A stretch of 64,000 nucleotides of DNA from Streptomyces sp. NBC_00377 (GCF_036075115.1 NZ_CP107958.1:4774001-4838000), one strand, 5' to 3'; positions 51,095 to 59,612 are shown, numbered from the stretch's first letter. Program-made: numbers and translations. The notes: generated by a model from the letters alone, not told the origin.

Positions 51095-53665
51095 CTACTC
51101 GCCGGGGTGGGCGAGTTCGATGTCGTGGCCGTCGACGCCGGCGCCCGCGACGGTCAGCGCGGTGGCCACCGGCGGGTAGCCGGTCGCGATGACGGTGTAC
51201 TCGCCGCCGTCGAGGTCGGCGAAGGCGTACGCCCCGTCCGCGCCGGTGGTGGCCGTGCCGACCACGTTGCCCGCCGCGTCCACGAGCGTCACGCGCGCGT
51301 CGGCCAGCGGACCGTGCGGCGCCCGGACGACACCCTGGAGCTGGGCGCCCGCCTCGAGGACGATCTCCGTGCGGGTCACGCCCGTCACGCCGATCTCCAC
51401 GGGCAGGGCGCGCGGCCGGAACCCGACGGCGTTCACGGCGACGGTCACGGCGCCCGGCACCAGCTCCGCGAAGGAGAACTCGCCCTGCTCACCGGTGGCC
51501 GCGGTGGCCAGCAGATCGCCGCGCACATCGGTGACGATCACCATCGCGTCCTTGACGGTCCCGCCCGACTCGGCGGCGCGCACGACACCGCTGAGCCCGC
51601 TGGTCCCGCTGAGCAGGATGTCGTACCCGACCGGCTCGCCGTTCACCACGATCGTGGACGCCTGCGGCTGGAAGCCGTCGGCGGAGGCGATCAGCACGTA
51701 CGAACCCGTCCCCGGCGCGTCCAGCGCGTAGGAACCGTCGGACTGGGCGACCGACCGGCCGAGCTGGCGCCCGGCGAGCGAGATCAGCGTGACGGCCGCC
51801 CGCGGGACGGGCGCGCTCTCCGCGCCGCGGACGAACCCGTGCACCGGGATGCCGCCCGAGGGCGCCTGCGGGGCTTCGGCGGTGGCGACGGCGGCGAGCT
51901 GCCGCGTGCCCTGGAGGCCGTCCTCGTGACCGGGGTCGGCGGCCGTCTCGGCCACCGCCCAGCTGGGGACGTTCTCCTCGGCGCGGGCCGCGGTGGTGGC
52001 GGTGGTGGCCGCGGCGGTGGTCCCGGTCGCATCCGCGGTCGGGGCCGTGGCCGGCGTGTCCGCCGTGGCCGCCTGCGCCAGCGCACCCTTGGTCCGCAGC
52101 GGGACCTCCTTGATGAACAGGGTGATCAGGAAGGCGAGCAGCGCCAGGGCGGCCGCGATCAGGAACACGTCCGCGATGCCGTGGCCGTACGCGCTCTCCA
52201 TGACCGTGCGCAGCGGCGCGGGCAGCTTGTCCATGTCCGGGATCTCGCTCGAGGAGCTCGAACCGGAGGCGAGCGAGGCGTACTTGGGGCCGAGGCCGGC
52301 GATGCCGTCCTGGGCGTAGTCGGTGATGCGGTGGGCCATCACGGCGCCCAGGGCGGAGACGCCGACCGCACCGCCGAGGGAACGGAAGAACGTGACCGTG
52401 GAGCTGGCCGAACCGAGGTCGGCCGGGCTCACCTGGTTCTGTGTGGACAGCACCAGGTTCTGCATCATCATGCCGATGCCGAGACCCAGCAGGGCCATGA
52501 AGACGGCCATCTTCCAGTAGTCCGTGTCGTACCGGATGGTGCCCAGCAGGCCGAGGCCCGCCGTCACCAGCACGCCACCGCTGACCAGCCAGATCTTCCA
52601 CTTGCCGGTCCGGGTGATGAACTGCCCGGAGACCGTGGAGGAGATGAACAGGCCGCCGATCATCGGGATCGTCATGACACCCGACATCGTCGGCGACTTG
52701 TCCCGGGCGAGCTGGAAGAACTGGCTGAAGAACACGGTGCCGGTGAACATCGCGACACCCACGAAGAGGGAGGCCAGCGACGACAGCGTGATGGTGCGGT
52801 TGCGGAACAGCCGCAGCGGGATGATCGGCTCACTGGCCCTGGACTCGACCAGCACGAACAGCAGGCCGAGCAGGATCGAGCCGCCGACCATCGTGTACGT
52901 CTGCCAGGACACCCAGTCGTACTTGTCGCCGGCGAAGGTGACCCAGAGCAGGAGCAGGGAGACCGCGGCGGAGATGAAGAACGCGCCGCCCCAGTCGACC
53001 TTGACCTCGCGCTTGACGACGGGCAGGTGCAGGGTCTTCTGGAGCACGATCAGCGCGATCACCGCGAACGGCACACCGACGTAGAAGCACCAGCGCCAGC
53101 CGAGCCACGAGGTGTCGGTGATGACACCGCCGAGCAGCGGGCCGCCGACGGTGGCGATGGCGAAGGTCGCGCCGAGGTAGCCGGAGTAACGCCCGCGCTC
53201 ACGCGGGGAGATCATCGCGGCCATCACGATCTGCGCGAGTGCGGAGAGACCGCCGACGCCGATGCCCTGCACGACGCGACAGGCGATGAGCATGCCGGGG
53301 TTCTGCGACAGACCGGCGGCCGCGGATCCCAGCACATAGATGACGAGCGCTATCTGGACGAGCGCCTTCTTGCTGTACAGGTCGGAGAGCTTGCCCCACA
53401 GGGGGGTGGCGGCGGTCATGGACAGCAGCGCGGCGGTGACGACCCAGGTGTAGGCGGACTGGCCGCCGCCCAGGTCGCCGATGATCTCGGGCAGGGCGTT
53501 GGTGACGATCGTGGACGACAGGATCGCCACGAACATTCCGAGCAGCAGCCCGGAGAGCGCCTCCATGATCTGCCGGTGCGTCATCGGAGCGTCGTCGGCG
53601 GAGCCGTGGGACCCTCCGCCGTGCTTCGCGTGAGCCCGCACACCGGCTGGTGTGGTCGTTGCCAT
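51095..53665 (-). CDS. DHA2 MFS transporter fused to three transthyretin-like repeats
   Basis: An 856-aa protein. The N-terminal 14-TM transporter (about 30-535) has TM1 LSGLLLGMFVAILSSTIVTN, motif A GKLSDLYSKKALVQI and motif C TVGGPLLGGVITD. An Ala/Thr-rich linker (540-605) leads to three carboxypeptidase-regulatory-like beta-sandwich repeats at about 610-690, 691-772 and 773-856, each with a V-x-G-V/F-V-R start and an A-x-G-Y/F-x-P end (for example GVVRAPHGPLADARVTLVDA). TM14 is followed directly by the linker, placing the repeats on the cytoplasmic side if the count is 14. ATG follows AGAAGGAAGTCC, 13 bp after the MarR gene. Confidence 0.9.
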   Translation of the reverse strand: MATTTPAGVRAHAKHGGGSHGSADDAPMTHRQIMEALSGLLLGMFVAILSSTIVTNALPEIIGDLGGGQSAYTWVVTAALLSMTAATPLWGKLSDLYSKKALVQIALVIYVLGSAAAGLSQNPGMLIACRVVQGIGVGGLSALAQIVMAAMISPRERGRYSGYLGATFAIATVGGPLLGGVITDTSWLGWRWCFYVGVPFAVIALIVLQKTLHLPVVKREVKVDWGGAFFISAAVSLLLLWVTFAGDKYDWVSWQTYTMVGGSILLGLLFVLVESRASEPIIPLRLFRNRTITLSSLASLFVGVAMFTGTVFFSQFFQLARDKSPTMSGVMTIPMIGGLFISSTVSGQFITRTGKWKIWLVSGGVLVTAGLGLLGTIRYDTDYWKMAVFMALLGLGIGMMMQNLVLSTQNQVSPADLGSASSTVTFFRSLGGAVGVSALGAVMAHRITDYAQDGIAGLGPKYASLASGSSSSSEIPDMDKLPAPLRTVMESAYGHGIADVFLIAAALALLAFLITLFIKEVPLRTKGALAQAATADTPATAPTADATGTTAAATTATTAARAEENVPSWAVAETAADPGHEDGLQGTRQLAAVATAEAPQAPSGGIPVHGFVRGAESAPVPRAAVTLISLAGRQLGRSVAQSDGSYALDAPGTGSYVLIASADGFQPQASTIVVNGEPVGYDILLSGTSGLSGVVRAAESGGTVKDAMVIVTDVRGDLLATAATGEQGEFSFAELVPGAVTVAVNAVGFRPRALPVEIGVTGVTRTEIVLEAGAQLQGVVRAPHGPLADARVTLVDAAGNVVGTATTGADGAYAFADLDGGEYTVIATGYPPVATALTVAGAGVDGHDIELAHPGE

Positions 53666-53678
53666 GGACTTCCTTCTC

Positions 53679-54206
53679 TTACGTTGCTTGTGCGGGTGTA
53701 CGGGTGGTCTGCGTCTGTTCGCCTACGGGAACGGGAGGCGGGGGTGCGGGCGGGGGCGGCGGCCGGTGCGTGATCGTCCGGCAGTCGCCGAAGCTGGCGC
53801 GCAGCCGGGTCAGCAGTCCGATGAGCTGACCGACCTCGGTGTCGGTCCAGTCGCCCAGCCGCTCCGCGAGCAGTTCGGTGCTCCGGCGTGACAGCTCTAC
53901 GAGCATCGCGTGGCCCTCGGGGGTGAGGTGCAGGATGCGGGAGCGCTTGTCCGCCGGGTCGGGGGAGCGTTCGATCCAGCCCCGGTCGGCGAGGTGGGCG
54001 GCATGTCGGCTGGTCACGGACATGTCGACGGCGAGCAGCTCGGAGAGCGCGCTCATGCGCATGTCGCCGTGGCGGCCGAGGAGCGCCAGTACGCCGGCCG
54101 AGCCCGCGGAGCAGTCGTGCGGCAGGATCCGCCCGAGGTCCCGCTTCACCGCACCGACGGCACTGAGCTGACGCGCCAACTCCTCGTACTGCGCCTGCCC
54201 TGCCAT
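53679..54206 (-). CDS. MarR-family regulator of the MFS/YceI operon
   Basis: A 175-aa MarR protein: HTH about 50-75 (MSALSELLAVDMSVTSRHAAHLADRG, split) and wing ERSPDPADKRSRILHLTPEG. The C-terminal 25 residues are a Pro-rich tail. ATG 54206 has GGGAGG 5 bases upstream; the frame is open to 54239 without support. It is the first gene of the MarR-MFS-YceI operon, and two copies of a GTTGC-N5-GCAAC palindrome lie immediately upstream, so autorepression relieved by a transported compound is the expected mode. Confidence 0.92.
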   Translation of the reverse strand: MAGQAQYEELARQLSAVGAVKRDLGRILPHDCSAGSAGVLALLGRHGDMRMSALSELLAVDMSVTSRHAAHLADRGWIERSPDPADKRSRILHLTPEGHAMLVELSRRSTELLAERLGDWTDTEVGQLIGLLTRLRASFGDCRTITHRPPPPPAPPPPVPVGEQTQTTRTPAQAT

Positions 54207-54221
54207 CACACCTCCCAATTT

Positions 54222-54265
54222 GTTGCTTAGGGCAACCATAGGATCGGTTGGTTGCTACAGGCAAA
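54222..54265. promoter_or_regulatory. Paired operators GTTGC-N5-GCAA(C/A)
   Basis: GTTGCTTAGGGCAAC (54222-54236) and GTTGCTACAGGCAAA (54251-54265) are spaced 29 bp start to start, just upstream of the MarR ATG. The same half-sites at near three-turn spacing point to two MarR dimers on one face of the helix. Confidence 0.82.
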
Positions 54266-54786
54266 TAAGAGGGCCGCCTGGAGCCGCAAAAAGTTGGCAA
54301 AGACAAGTATTCCGGGGGTAAATGTGCAGGTGGGGATGGCATCGAGGTCGTCCGAGCCTGAGGGAGGACCGCCCGGCCGGGCTGGGACGGACGATCGCCC
54401 CTCCGGCTGGGACGTACGACCGCCCCTCCGGATCGGACGGACGACCGCCCGTCCGGGTCAGACGGATGACCGCCCCTCCGGGCCGAACGGACGGCTGTCG
54501 GTGCATCGGGCGGCACAGCGGCCGGAACGGATGGACAGCACGCAGGGACAGGGCGGTCCAGGCAGGCAGGGCCGCCAGGGCGGGCCGGGAGGGACCGGGG
54601 CGGTCGGGCGGGTGGGCAGGACGGTCGGGGCGGGCCGACGGCCCGGCGGCTGCCGGGGCGGGCAGGTCGGCCGGGCGCAGGCGGTGGCGCGACCCGGGGG
54701 CCCGGGGCTCCCTCCGAGGTTCCGGTCGTACAGACTCGCGACCCCCACTTGGGCCGCCCCGCGCATTTTCGCTAGTGTCTCGGCCC
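54266..54786. other. Intergenic repeat-rich region
   Basis: 521 bp upstream of a small plus-strand gene. It holds an imperfect tandem repeat (54380-54500, separate entry) followed by GGGCGGG-type G-rich sequence (54590-54680). There is no coding support. Confidence 0.55.
54380..54500. repeat. Imperfect tandem repeat (GACGGACGACCGCCC units)
   Basis: Four units of about 27-31 bp with the core GACGGACGAYCGCCCSTCCGG (54387, 54413, 54437 and 54462 approximately), then a degenerate fifth. The unit length varies, so it is not coding. Confidence 0.7.
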
Positions 54787-54984
54787 ATGGCTAACACGCA
54801 GGGCCCCCAGGGCAACCACGACCCCGCCGGCAGCACCCAGATGTTCCGCGCGTTCGTCGACGACGGCGCCCCCCGGGCCGCTCAGCCGGCTCCTACTCAG
54901 GCCGGGCCCCGCATCGGGCTGATCGTCGGCATCGTCGCCGCGGTAGTGATCGTCGCGGCGGTCGCCTGGCTGGCGCTGAAGTAA
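54787..54984 (+). CDS. Small tail-anchored protein
   Basis: A 65-aa protein with a polar N-terminus (MANTQGPQGNHDPAGSTQMF) and a single C-terminal hydrophobic helix (IGLIVGIVAAVVIVAAVAWL) ending in ALK, so it is predicted to be tail-anchored. ATG 54787 has no Shine-Dalgarno; CGCTAGTGT upstream may be a -10, giving a very short leader. Similar small proteins are conserved in Streptomyces, from memory. Function unknown. Confidence 0.6.
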   Translation: MANTQGPQGNHDPAGSTQMFRAFVDDGAPRAAQPAPTQAGPRIGLIVGIVAAVVIVAAVAWLALK

Positions 54985-55566
54985 CCGTCGGCCCGCACCG
55001 GCCAGGTGTGACCGGGTGCGCCGACGTCCGTGCTCGAAGCGGCGTCACGGCGCACCCGCCACCTGTCGAACCCTCGAACGGCCGACCGGATCGACCCTGC
55101 GGCCCGCCGACGCCTCGGGCCCTCCGATGCCACCGGTCCGCCGACTCCTTCAACTGCCGACCGCTGCGGCCTGCCGGCCCCTTCGGCTCTGTCGGCCCGT
55201 CAGGTCTGCCGCCCCCTGACTCCTTCGGTCGGCCGACTGCTCCGGGTGGCCGGCTGCTTGGGCCGCCGACCGCTGCGGCCTGCCGGCCCCTTCGGCTCTG
55301 TCGGCCCGTCAGGTCTGCCGCCCCCTGACTCCTTCGGTCGGCCGACTGCTCCGGGTGGCCGGCTGCTTGGGCCGCCGACCGCTGGGGCTGATGGCCCCGT
55401 GGGCCTGCTGGCTTTGCCGGGCTCCCCCGACGCTGCCGGTTCGCCGACGTTCTCGGCCGCCGACCGCTGCGGCCTGCCGCTCCCGCCCCGGTTGCCGCCT
55501 CCGGGCACCTCCCGGACGGCTCCGGTCTGCCGGCTGTCTGCCCCCGGCCTCTTCGGCGCCGCTTCC
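54985..55566. other. Noncoding 3' region with 109-bp tandem repeat
   Basis: 582 bp between convergent genes. It is dominated by a 109-bp period repeat (separate entry) and further CCGACCGCTGCGGCCTGCCG variants up to 55500. The period is not a multiple of three, and frames are not conserved between copies. Confidence 0.7.
55156..55384. repeat. 109-bp tandem direct repeat
   Basis: The unit starting GACTCCTTCGGTCGGCCGAC runs 55218-55326 and restarts at 55327. About 120 bases (55156-55275) are identical to the sequence 109 bases further on (55265-55384). Complete identity suggests recent duplication. Confidence 0.9.
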
Positions 55567-56391
55567 TCACTCCCAGTGGACCGAGACGTCCCGCGTCTCG
55601 ATGTGCATGCCCAGCGGTACGCGCCACGCGTCGACGCAGACCGTCCAGGTCTTCTCCCTGAGCGCGCCCGCGGGGATCGGCGTGGGGAGCGCGGCCGTCG
55701 ACCGGCGCGTCGTCCAGTCGATGCCGAGCGTGTCGACGACATGGGTCCCGAAGGTGACCGTGCCGGAACGCACCGAGGTGCCACCGGAGTTGCTGAAGGC
55801 GAGAGTCACGTCCTCGCACCACCGCTGATCCGTACCCGCACGGGAGGGATCGCTCACGGTGAGGACGGCCGGTCCGGCGGGCGCGGTACCCGAAGGGGCC
55901 GTGGGCGCGGGTGACGACGAGCCCGGGGGTACACCGCCCGAGGTGCCCGAGGTGCCCGAGGTGCCCGAGGTGCCGCCCTCGGTGCCTGCGGGGGCCGGGG
56001 CTCCCGAGTCACCTGACGCACTGGGGGCACCCGGGGTCGCGGTCCGTGAGGCGGTCCGGGATCCCGCGCCGGCCGCCGTCGTGCCGGCCGCCGCGTTTCC
56101 CGCCCCCTCCGGGGTGGTCCCTTCCGCCGTGACGCCGGGACCGGGCCGCGCCTCGGGGGAGCCGCTCGGTCCGTCCAGCGGGACCAGTCGCACCCCGCCC
56201 GTCGGATCCGCCGGATCGCCCGTACGGGAGCCCGGCGGTGCCGGTTCGCCCGCCCCGCCGACGGCGACGTAGCCGCCTCGGTGGCCATCGCCCGAGCAGC
56301 CGGCCAGCAGACCCGCCGCCACCACGACGGCGGCCGCCGACGCACCCAGTACGGCGCCCCGGCGGCCACGTGCCCGTGTCGGACTTCGCAT
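55567..56391 (-). CDS. Lipoprotein with disordered linker and beta domain
   Basis: A 274-aa predicted lipoprotein. The signal peptide (GAVLGASAAAVVVAAGLLAGC) has lipobox LLAGC, a Pro/Gly/Ser/Thr linker covers 35-175 with GTSGTSGTSG repeats, and the C-terminal domain of about 95 aa has a Cys pair (QRWCEDVTLAFSN and TWTVCVDAWR) like small carbohydrate-binding-type beta sandwiches (SNSGGTSVRSGTVTFGTHVV). The Cys pairing and the N-S-G-x-T-x-V-R-S-G pattern recall cellulose-binding CBM2-like folds, but I am not certain. It lies upstream of the sigma factor pair on the same strand. Confidence 0.75.
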   Translation of the reverse strand: MRSPTRARGRRGAVLGASAAAVVVAAGLLAGCSGDGHRGGYVAVGGAGEPAPPGSRTGDPADPTGGVRLVPLDGPSGSPEARPGPGVTAEGTTPEGAGNAAAGTTAAGAGSRTASRTATPGAPSASGDSGAPAPAGTEGGTSGTSGTSGTSGGVPPGSSSPAPTAPSGTAPAGPAVLTVSDPSRAGTDQRWCEDVTLAFSNSGGTSVRSGTVTFGTHVVDTLGIDWTTRRSTAALPTPIPAGALREKTWTVCVDAWRVPLGMHIETRDVSVHWE

Positions 56392-56457
56392 CGCGTCAGT
56401 GTGTCTGACGCTTCGTCAGGAAGGAAGCCCTCGATCGGAACCGGCTGTCGCCGGCCG

Positions 56458-57369
56458 CTAGTCGGAGATGAGGCCCTCGCGCAGTTGCGCCAGGGTCCGG
56501 GTCAGCAGACGGGAGACGTGCATCTGGGAGATGCCGACCTCCTCGCCGATCTGGGACTGCGTCATGTTGGCGAAGAAGCGCAGCATGATGATGCGGCGTT
56601 CGCGCGGCGGGAGCTTGGCCAGCAGGGGCTTCAGCGACTCGCGGTACTCCACTCCCTCCAGCGCCGTGTCCTCGTACCCGAGGCGGTCGGCCAGGGAGCC
56701 CTCGCCGCCGTCGTCCTCCGGGGCCGGGGAGTCCAGCGAGGAGGCCGTGTAGGCGTTGCCGACCGCGAGGCCGTCGACGACGTCCTCCTCGGACACGCCC
56801 AGCACCGCGGCGAGTTCGGCGACCGTCGGGGAGCGGTCCAGCTTCTGGGAGAGCTCGTCGCTGGCCTTGGTGAGGGCCAGGCGAAGCTCCTGGAGGCGGC
56901 GCGGGACGCGCACCGACCACGACGTGTCGCGGAAGAAGCGCTTGATCTCGCCCACGACCGTCGGCATGGCGAACGTCGGGAACTCCACGCCCCGTTCGCA
57001 GTCGAAGCGGTCGATCGCCTTGATCAGGCCGATGGTGCCGACCTGGACGATGTCCTCCATCGGTTCGTTGCGCGAGCGGAAGCGGGCCGCCGCGTAGCGC
57101 ACGAGTGGGAGGTTGAGCTCGATGAGGGTGTCCCGGACGTACATGCGCTCGGGGCTGTCCTCGGCGAGGGTGGCCAGTCGCAGGAACAGGGAGCGGGACA
57201 GGGTGCGGGTGTCGATGGCCCCCGTGGCCGTGAGGGCCGGGGCCGGTGCGGCCTCGGGAGCCGTGACGTCGTCGAGCACGTCGAGCACGACGGGCTCAAC
57301 AGGCGCGCTGGGCGCGGATTCGCTCTTTGTGAGCGTGAGCACCTTCGAGCTGCCCTGATCTGCGGACAT
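56458..57369 (-). CDS. sigN: SigB/SigF/SigG-family sigma factor (SigN-like)
   Basis: A 303-aa group 3 sigma factor with sigma-2 (LPLVRYAAARFRSRNEPMEDIVQVGTIGLIKAIDRF), sigma-3 (LTKASDELSQKLDRSPTVAELAAVLGV) and sigma-4 (LPPRERRIIMLRFFANMTQSQIGEEVGISQMHVSRLL) regions (each quoted in part). ATG 57369 has AAAGGGGGTGGC upstream; the frame is open to 57486. By gene order next to a second SigB-type factor and tadA it corresponds to sigN of S. coelicolor, recalled not checked. In that organism sigN acts in aerial mycelium development. Adjacent anti-sigma genes are absent. Confidence 0.88.
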   Translation of the reverse strand: MSADQGSSKVLTLTKSESAPSAPVEPVVLDVLDDVTAPEAAPAPALTATGAIDTRTLSRSLFLRLATLAEDSPERMYVRDTLIELNLPLVRYAAARFRSRNEPMEDIVQVGTIGLIKAIDRFDCERGVEFPTFAMPTVVGEIKRFFRDTSWSVRVPRRLQELRLALTKASDELSQKLDRSPTVAELAAVLGVSEEDVVDGLAVGNAYTASSLDSPAPEDDGGEGSLADRLGYEDTALEGVEYRESLKPLLAKLPPRERRIIMLRFFANMTQSQIGEEVGISQMHVSRLLTRTLAQLREGLISD

Positions 57370-57725
57370 GCCACCCCCTTTGGGTCGCGGGACGGTCGCG
57401 GCGGACATTCCCACTTGAGGAACGTCAGCCTTCACCTGAATACCGGCGCCGAAGCCCCGGCAAACGCGCTGCCGGAAGAATGTCACATGTCGGCAACACG
57501 CTGTAGTGACATGTCGACATGTGAGTGACGAAACAGCCCTGGAAACAGGGGGTCTGACGGCATTTCAGCGGGAATCCACCAGGAAAGGAGCCTGCGCGTG
57601 TTTCGCTCCTACCGGTGACATCTCGGTCAGGCTTGCGATCCCGGATCGAGTGACGTGTCGGAGGGTGTCGGCGCGCGTATCGGCAGGTGTCCGCGTCGTT
57701 CCGCGGGTGCCCGCGGACGCCGGCG
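57370..57725. other. Promoter region of the sigN-like gene
   Basis: 356 bp. It contains the 14-bp palindrome ACATGTCGACATGT (57509-57522) and a related CACATGTCGG at 57484, plausibly regulatory sites. No coding frame is supported. Confidence 0.55.
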
Positions 57726-58658
57726 TCACGCCTCGATGCGGTTGGCGGAGCGAAGCCGCTGGAAGCTGCGCGCGAGCAGCCGGGACACGTGCATCTGGGA
57801 CACCCCGAGTTCCGCGCTGATCTGCGACTGCGTGAGGTTGCTGTAGTAGCGCAGCAGGAGGATGCGCTGCTCGCGCTCGGGGAGCTGGACCAGGAGGTGG
57901 CGCACGAGGTCGCGGTGCTCCACGCCGTCCAGCGCCGGATCCTCGTAGCCGAGGCGGTCCAGCAGGCCCGGCAGGCCGTCGCCCTCCTGCGCGGCCTCCA
58001 GCGAGGTGGCGTGGTACGAGCGGCCCGCCTCGATGCAGGAGAGCACCTCGTCCTCGCCGATGCGCAGCCGCTCGGCGATCTCGGCCGTCGTCGGAGTGCG
58101 GCCGAAGGCGGTCGTCAGGTCCTCGGTCGCGCTGTTGACCTGCACCCACAACTCGTGCAACCGGCGCGGTACGTGGACCGTGCGGACGTTGTCGCGGAAG
58201 TACCGCTTGATCTCGCCGATGACCGTCGGCATGGCGAAGGTCGGGAACTGCACGCCCCGGTCCGGGTCGAAGCGGTCGATGGCGTTGATCAGGCCGATGG
58301 TGCCGACCTGGACGACGTCCTCCATCGGTTCGTTGCGGGAGCGGAAGCGGGCGGCCGCGTAGCGCACGAGCGGGAGATTGGCCTCGATGAGCGCCCCTCG
58401 CACCCGGTTGTGCTCCGGCGTGCCCGGCTGGAGCTCCTTGAGCTCGCCGAAGAGGAGCTGGGTCAGCGCCCGGGTGTCGGCTCCCCTGCGCCGCTCGGGC
58501 GCGGTTTCCGGGGCGGTTTCCGGGACGGCTTCCAGGGCGGGCGCCGGGGCCGGTCCCGGAGGGGACGCCGGGGCGGCTTCCGAAGCGGACGCGGGGGCGG
58601 ATGCCGGGGGTGCCTCTGTCTGAGGCGGCGCAGTACTGGCCGACACGGTCAACGCCAC
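57726..58658 (-). CDS. sigF: SigB/SigF-family sigma factor (SigF-like)
   Basis: A 310-aa group 3 sigma factor. An Ala/Pro-rich N-terminal tail (1-60) is followed by sigma-2 (LPLVRYAAARFRSRNEPMED), sigma-3 (LTTAFGRTPTTAEIAERLRIG) and sigma-4 (LPEREQRILLLRYYSNLTQSQI). It is closely similar to the neighbouring SigN-like factor, so the two arose by tandem duplication. The start is GTG 58658; GTG 58646 is an alternative. By position it matches S. coelicolor sigF, the late sporulation sigma factor, recalled not checked. The direct repeat GGTCAAC at 58669 and 58679 lies in its promoter. Confidence 0.88.
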   Translation of the reverse strand: MALTVSASTAPPQTEAPPASAPASASEAAPASPPGPAPAPALEAVPETAPETAPERRRGADTRALTQLLFGELKELQPGTPEHNRVRGALIEANLPLVRYAAARFRSRNEPMEDVVQVGTIGLINAIDRFDPDRGVQFPTFAMPTVIGEIKRYFRDNVRTVHVPRRLHELWVQVNSATEDLTTAFGRTPTTAEIAERLRIGEDEVLSCIEAGRSYHATSLEAAQEGDGLPGLLDRLGYEDPALDGVEHRDLVRHLLVQLPEREQRILLLRYYSNLTQSQISAELGVSQMHVSRLLARSFQRLRSANRIEA

Positions 58659-58798
58659 CTCTTCGTCAGGTCAACATCGGTCAACTCATCCGTCAAAAGC
58701 GGTCATAGCATCACAAGACATGTGCACTGTGTGCAAGCACCCCATAACGCCGTGTTGAAGGAGAAGTTGGGCTGTCGTCCTGGTCCCGGACGTGCGAA

Positions 58799-58824
58799 AG
58801 CCCCCCGCTGTTCCGGCGGAGGGC
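58799..58824 (-). terminator. Hairpin after the Dabb gene
   Basis: AGCCCCCCGC (58799-58808) pairs with GCGGAGGGCT (one mismatch, C opposite A) over TGTTCCG, 36 bases past the stop on the minus strand. Confidence 0.6.
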
Positions 58825-58859
58825 TCCGTACGGCCGAAGGCGCCTGCGGAAGGGGCGGC

Positions 58860-59153
58860 TCAGAACTCGTAGTCGGCGACCACCCAGGTGGCGAACTCGC
58901 GCCACTGGGCGACGCCCGCCTGGTGGGCCGGGTGTTCGAGGTAGCGCTTCAGGGCGTCGACGTCCTCGACCGCGGAGTTGATCGCGAAGTCGTAGGCGAT
59001 GGGCCGGTCGCTGATGTTCCAGCCCAGCTCCCAGGAGCGCAGCTCCTCGATCTGGCCGTCGAGGGCCCGGAAGGCCGCCTCACCCCGGACGACCCGGGGG
59101 TCGTCGCGCACGACGCCCTCGTTGAGCTTGAAAAGGACCAGGTGGCGGATCAT
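58860..59153 (-). CDS. Dabb (stress-response A/B barrel) domain protein
   Basis: A 97-aa single alpha/beta-barrel dimeric domain. The start MIRHLVLFKLNEGV, then ELRSWELGWNISDRPIAYDFAI and YLEHPAHQAGVAQWREFA, are the Dabb signatures (H-P-x-H motif). The ATG at 59153 follows GGGAGTGCCC; an upstream GTG at 59159 overlaps that site. Dabb proteins include stress-induced and some enzymatic members; the substrate cannot be told here. It heads toward sigF and follows a small membrane gene. Confidence 0.9.
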   Translation of the reverse strand: MIRHLVLFKLNEGVVRDDPRVVRGEAAFRALDGQIEELRSWELGWNISDRPIAYDFAINSAVEDVDALKRYLEHPAHQAGVAQWREFATWVVADYEF

Positions 59154-59171
59154 GGGCACTCCCAGCGCGTG

Positions 59172-59342
59172 CTACTTGGCCCCGTCGGCGAGCCAGGTGA
59201 AGAAGTCACCCACGGCCTTGGCGGCGTCCGATATGCCCTGGAAGCCTATCTGGACGTAGTCCGCCGCCTTCGCCGGGTCCGTGATGATCACGTAGAGCGC
59301 GAAGACCACGAGTACGTAGACGGCGATCTTCTTGGCGTTCAC
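59172..59342 (-). CDS. Small conserved membrane protein (56 aa)
   Basis: A 56-aa protein: a short basic start (MNAKKIA), one TM helix (VYVLVVFALYVIIT) and an amphipathic C-terminus (VQIGFQGISDAAKAVGDFFTWL). GTG 59342 is 10 bases after GGGGAGGCCAG; GTG 59348 is also possible. I recall close homologs in Streptomyces at this position near sigF, so it is probably real despite its size. Function unknown. Confidence 0.7.
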   Translation of the reverse strand: MNAKKIAVYVLVVFALYVIITDPAKAADYVQIGFQGISDAAKAVGDFFTWLADGAK

Positions 59343-59571
59343 CGCCACCTGGCCTCCCCTGTATGCGCCCGTTCGGGCCTGTTGCCGGCGGCGAGTGTAA
59401 CCGTAAGTGCGATTTTCACATCGCTTTTTGAGCGCCCCGGCGCGTTCGTGAACCGTCCGTGAACCGTTCGGGGGCCGTCGTCCGATGAAGAGGTACACGC
59501 CGACCCGACGGACGGAAATCAAGATGCAGGGAAGCGACCTGAGCCACGCGGGACCGAAACCCGGAGACGAG

Positions 59572-59604
59572 CGAAGGGCCCGGCTCACAGAGCCGGACCC
59601 TTCG
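59572..59604 (-). terminator. Terminator of tRNA-Ser(CGA)
   Basis: CGAAGGGCCCGGCTC (59572-59586) and GAGCCGGACCCTTCG (59590-59604) pair with one mismatch over a 3-base loop, 9 bases downstream of the tRNA on the minus strand. Confidence 0.85.
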
Positions 59605-59612
59605 TCCAAGAG

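Noticed and set aside
50318..53773. A 1,151-codon plus-strand frame
   Set aside because: It is a shadow of the MFS and YceI genes; composition is Gly/Arg/Asp-rich with no motifs.
54380..55384. Repeat blocks considered as a CRISPR array
   Set aside because: Units differ in length and are contiguous or overlapping; there are no unique spacers of constant size and no cas genes.
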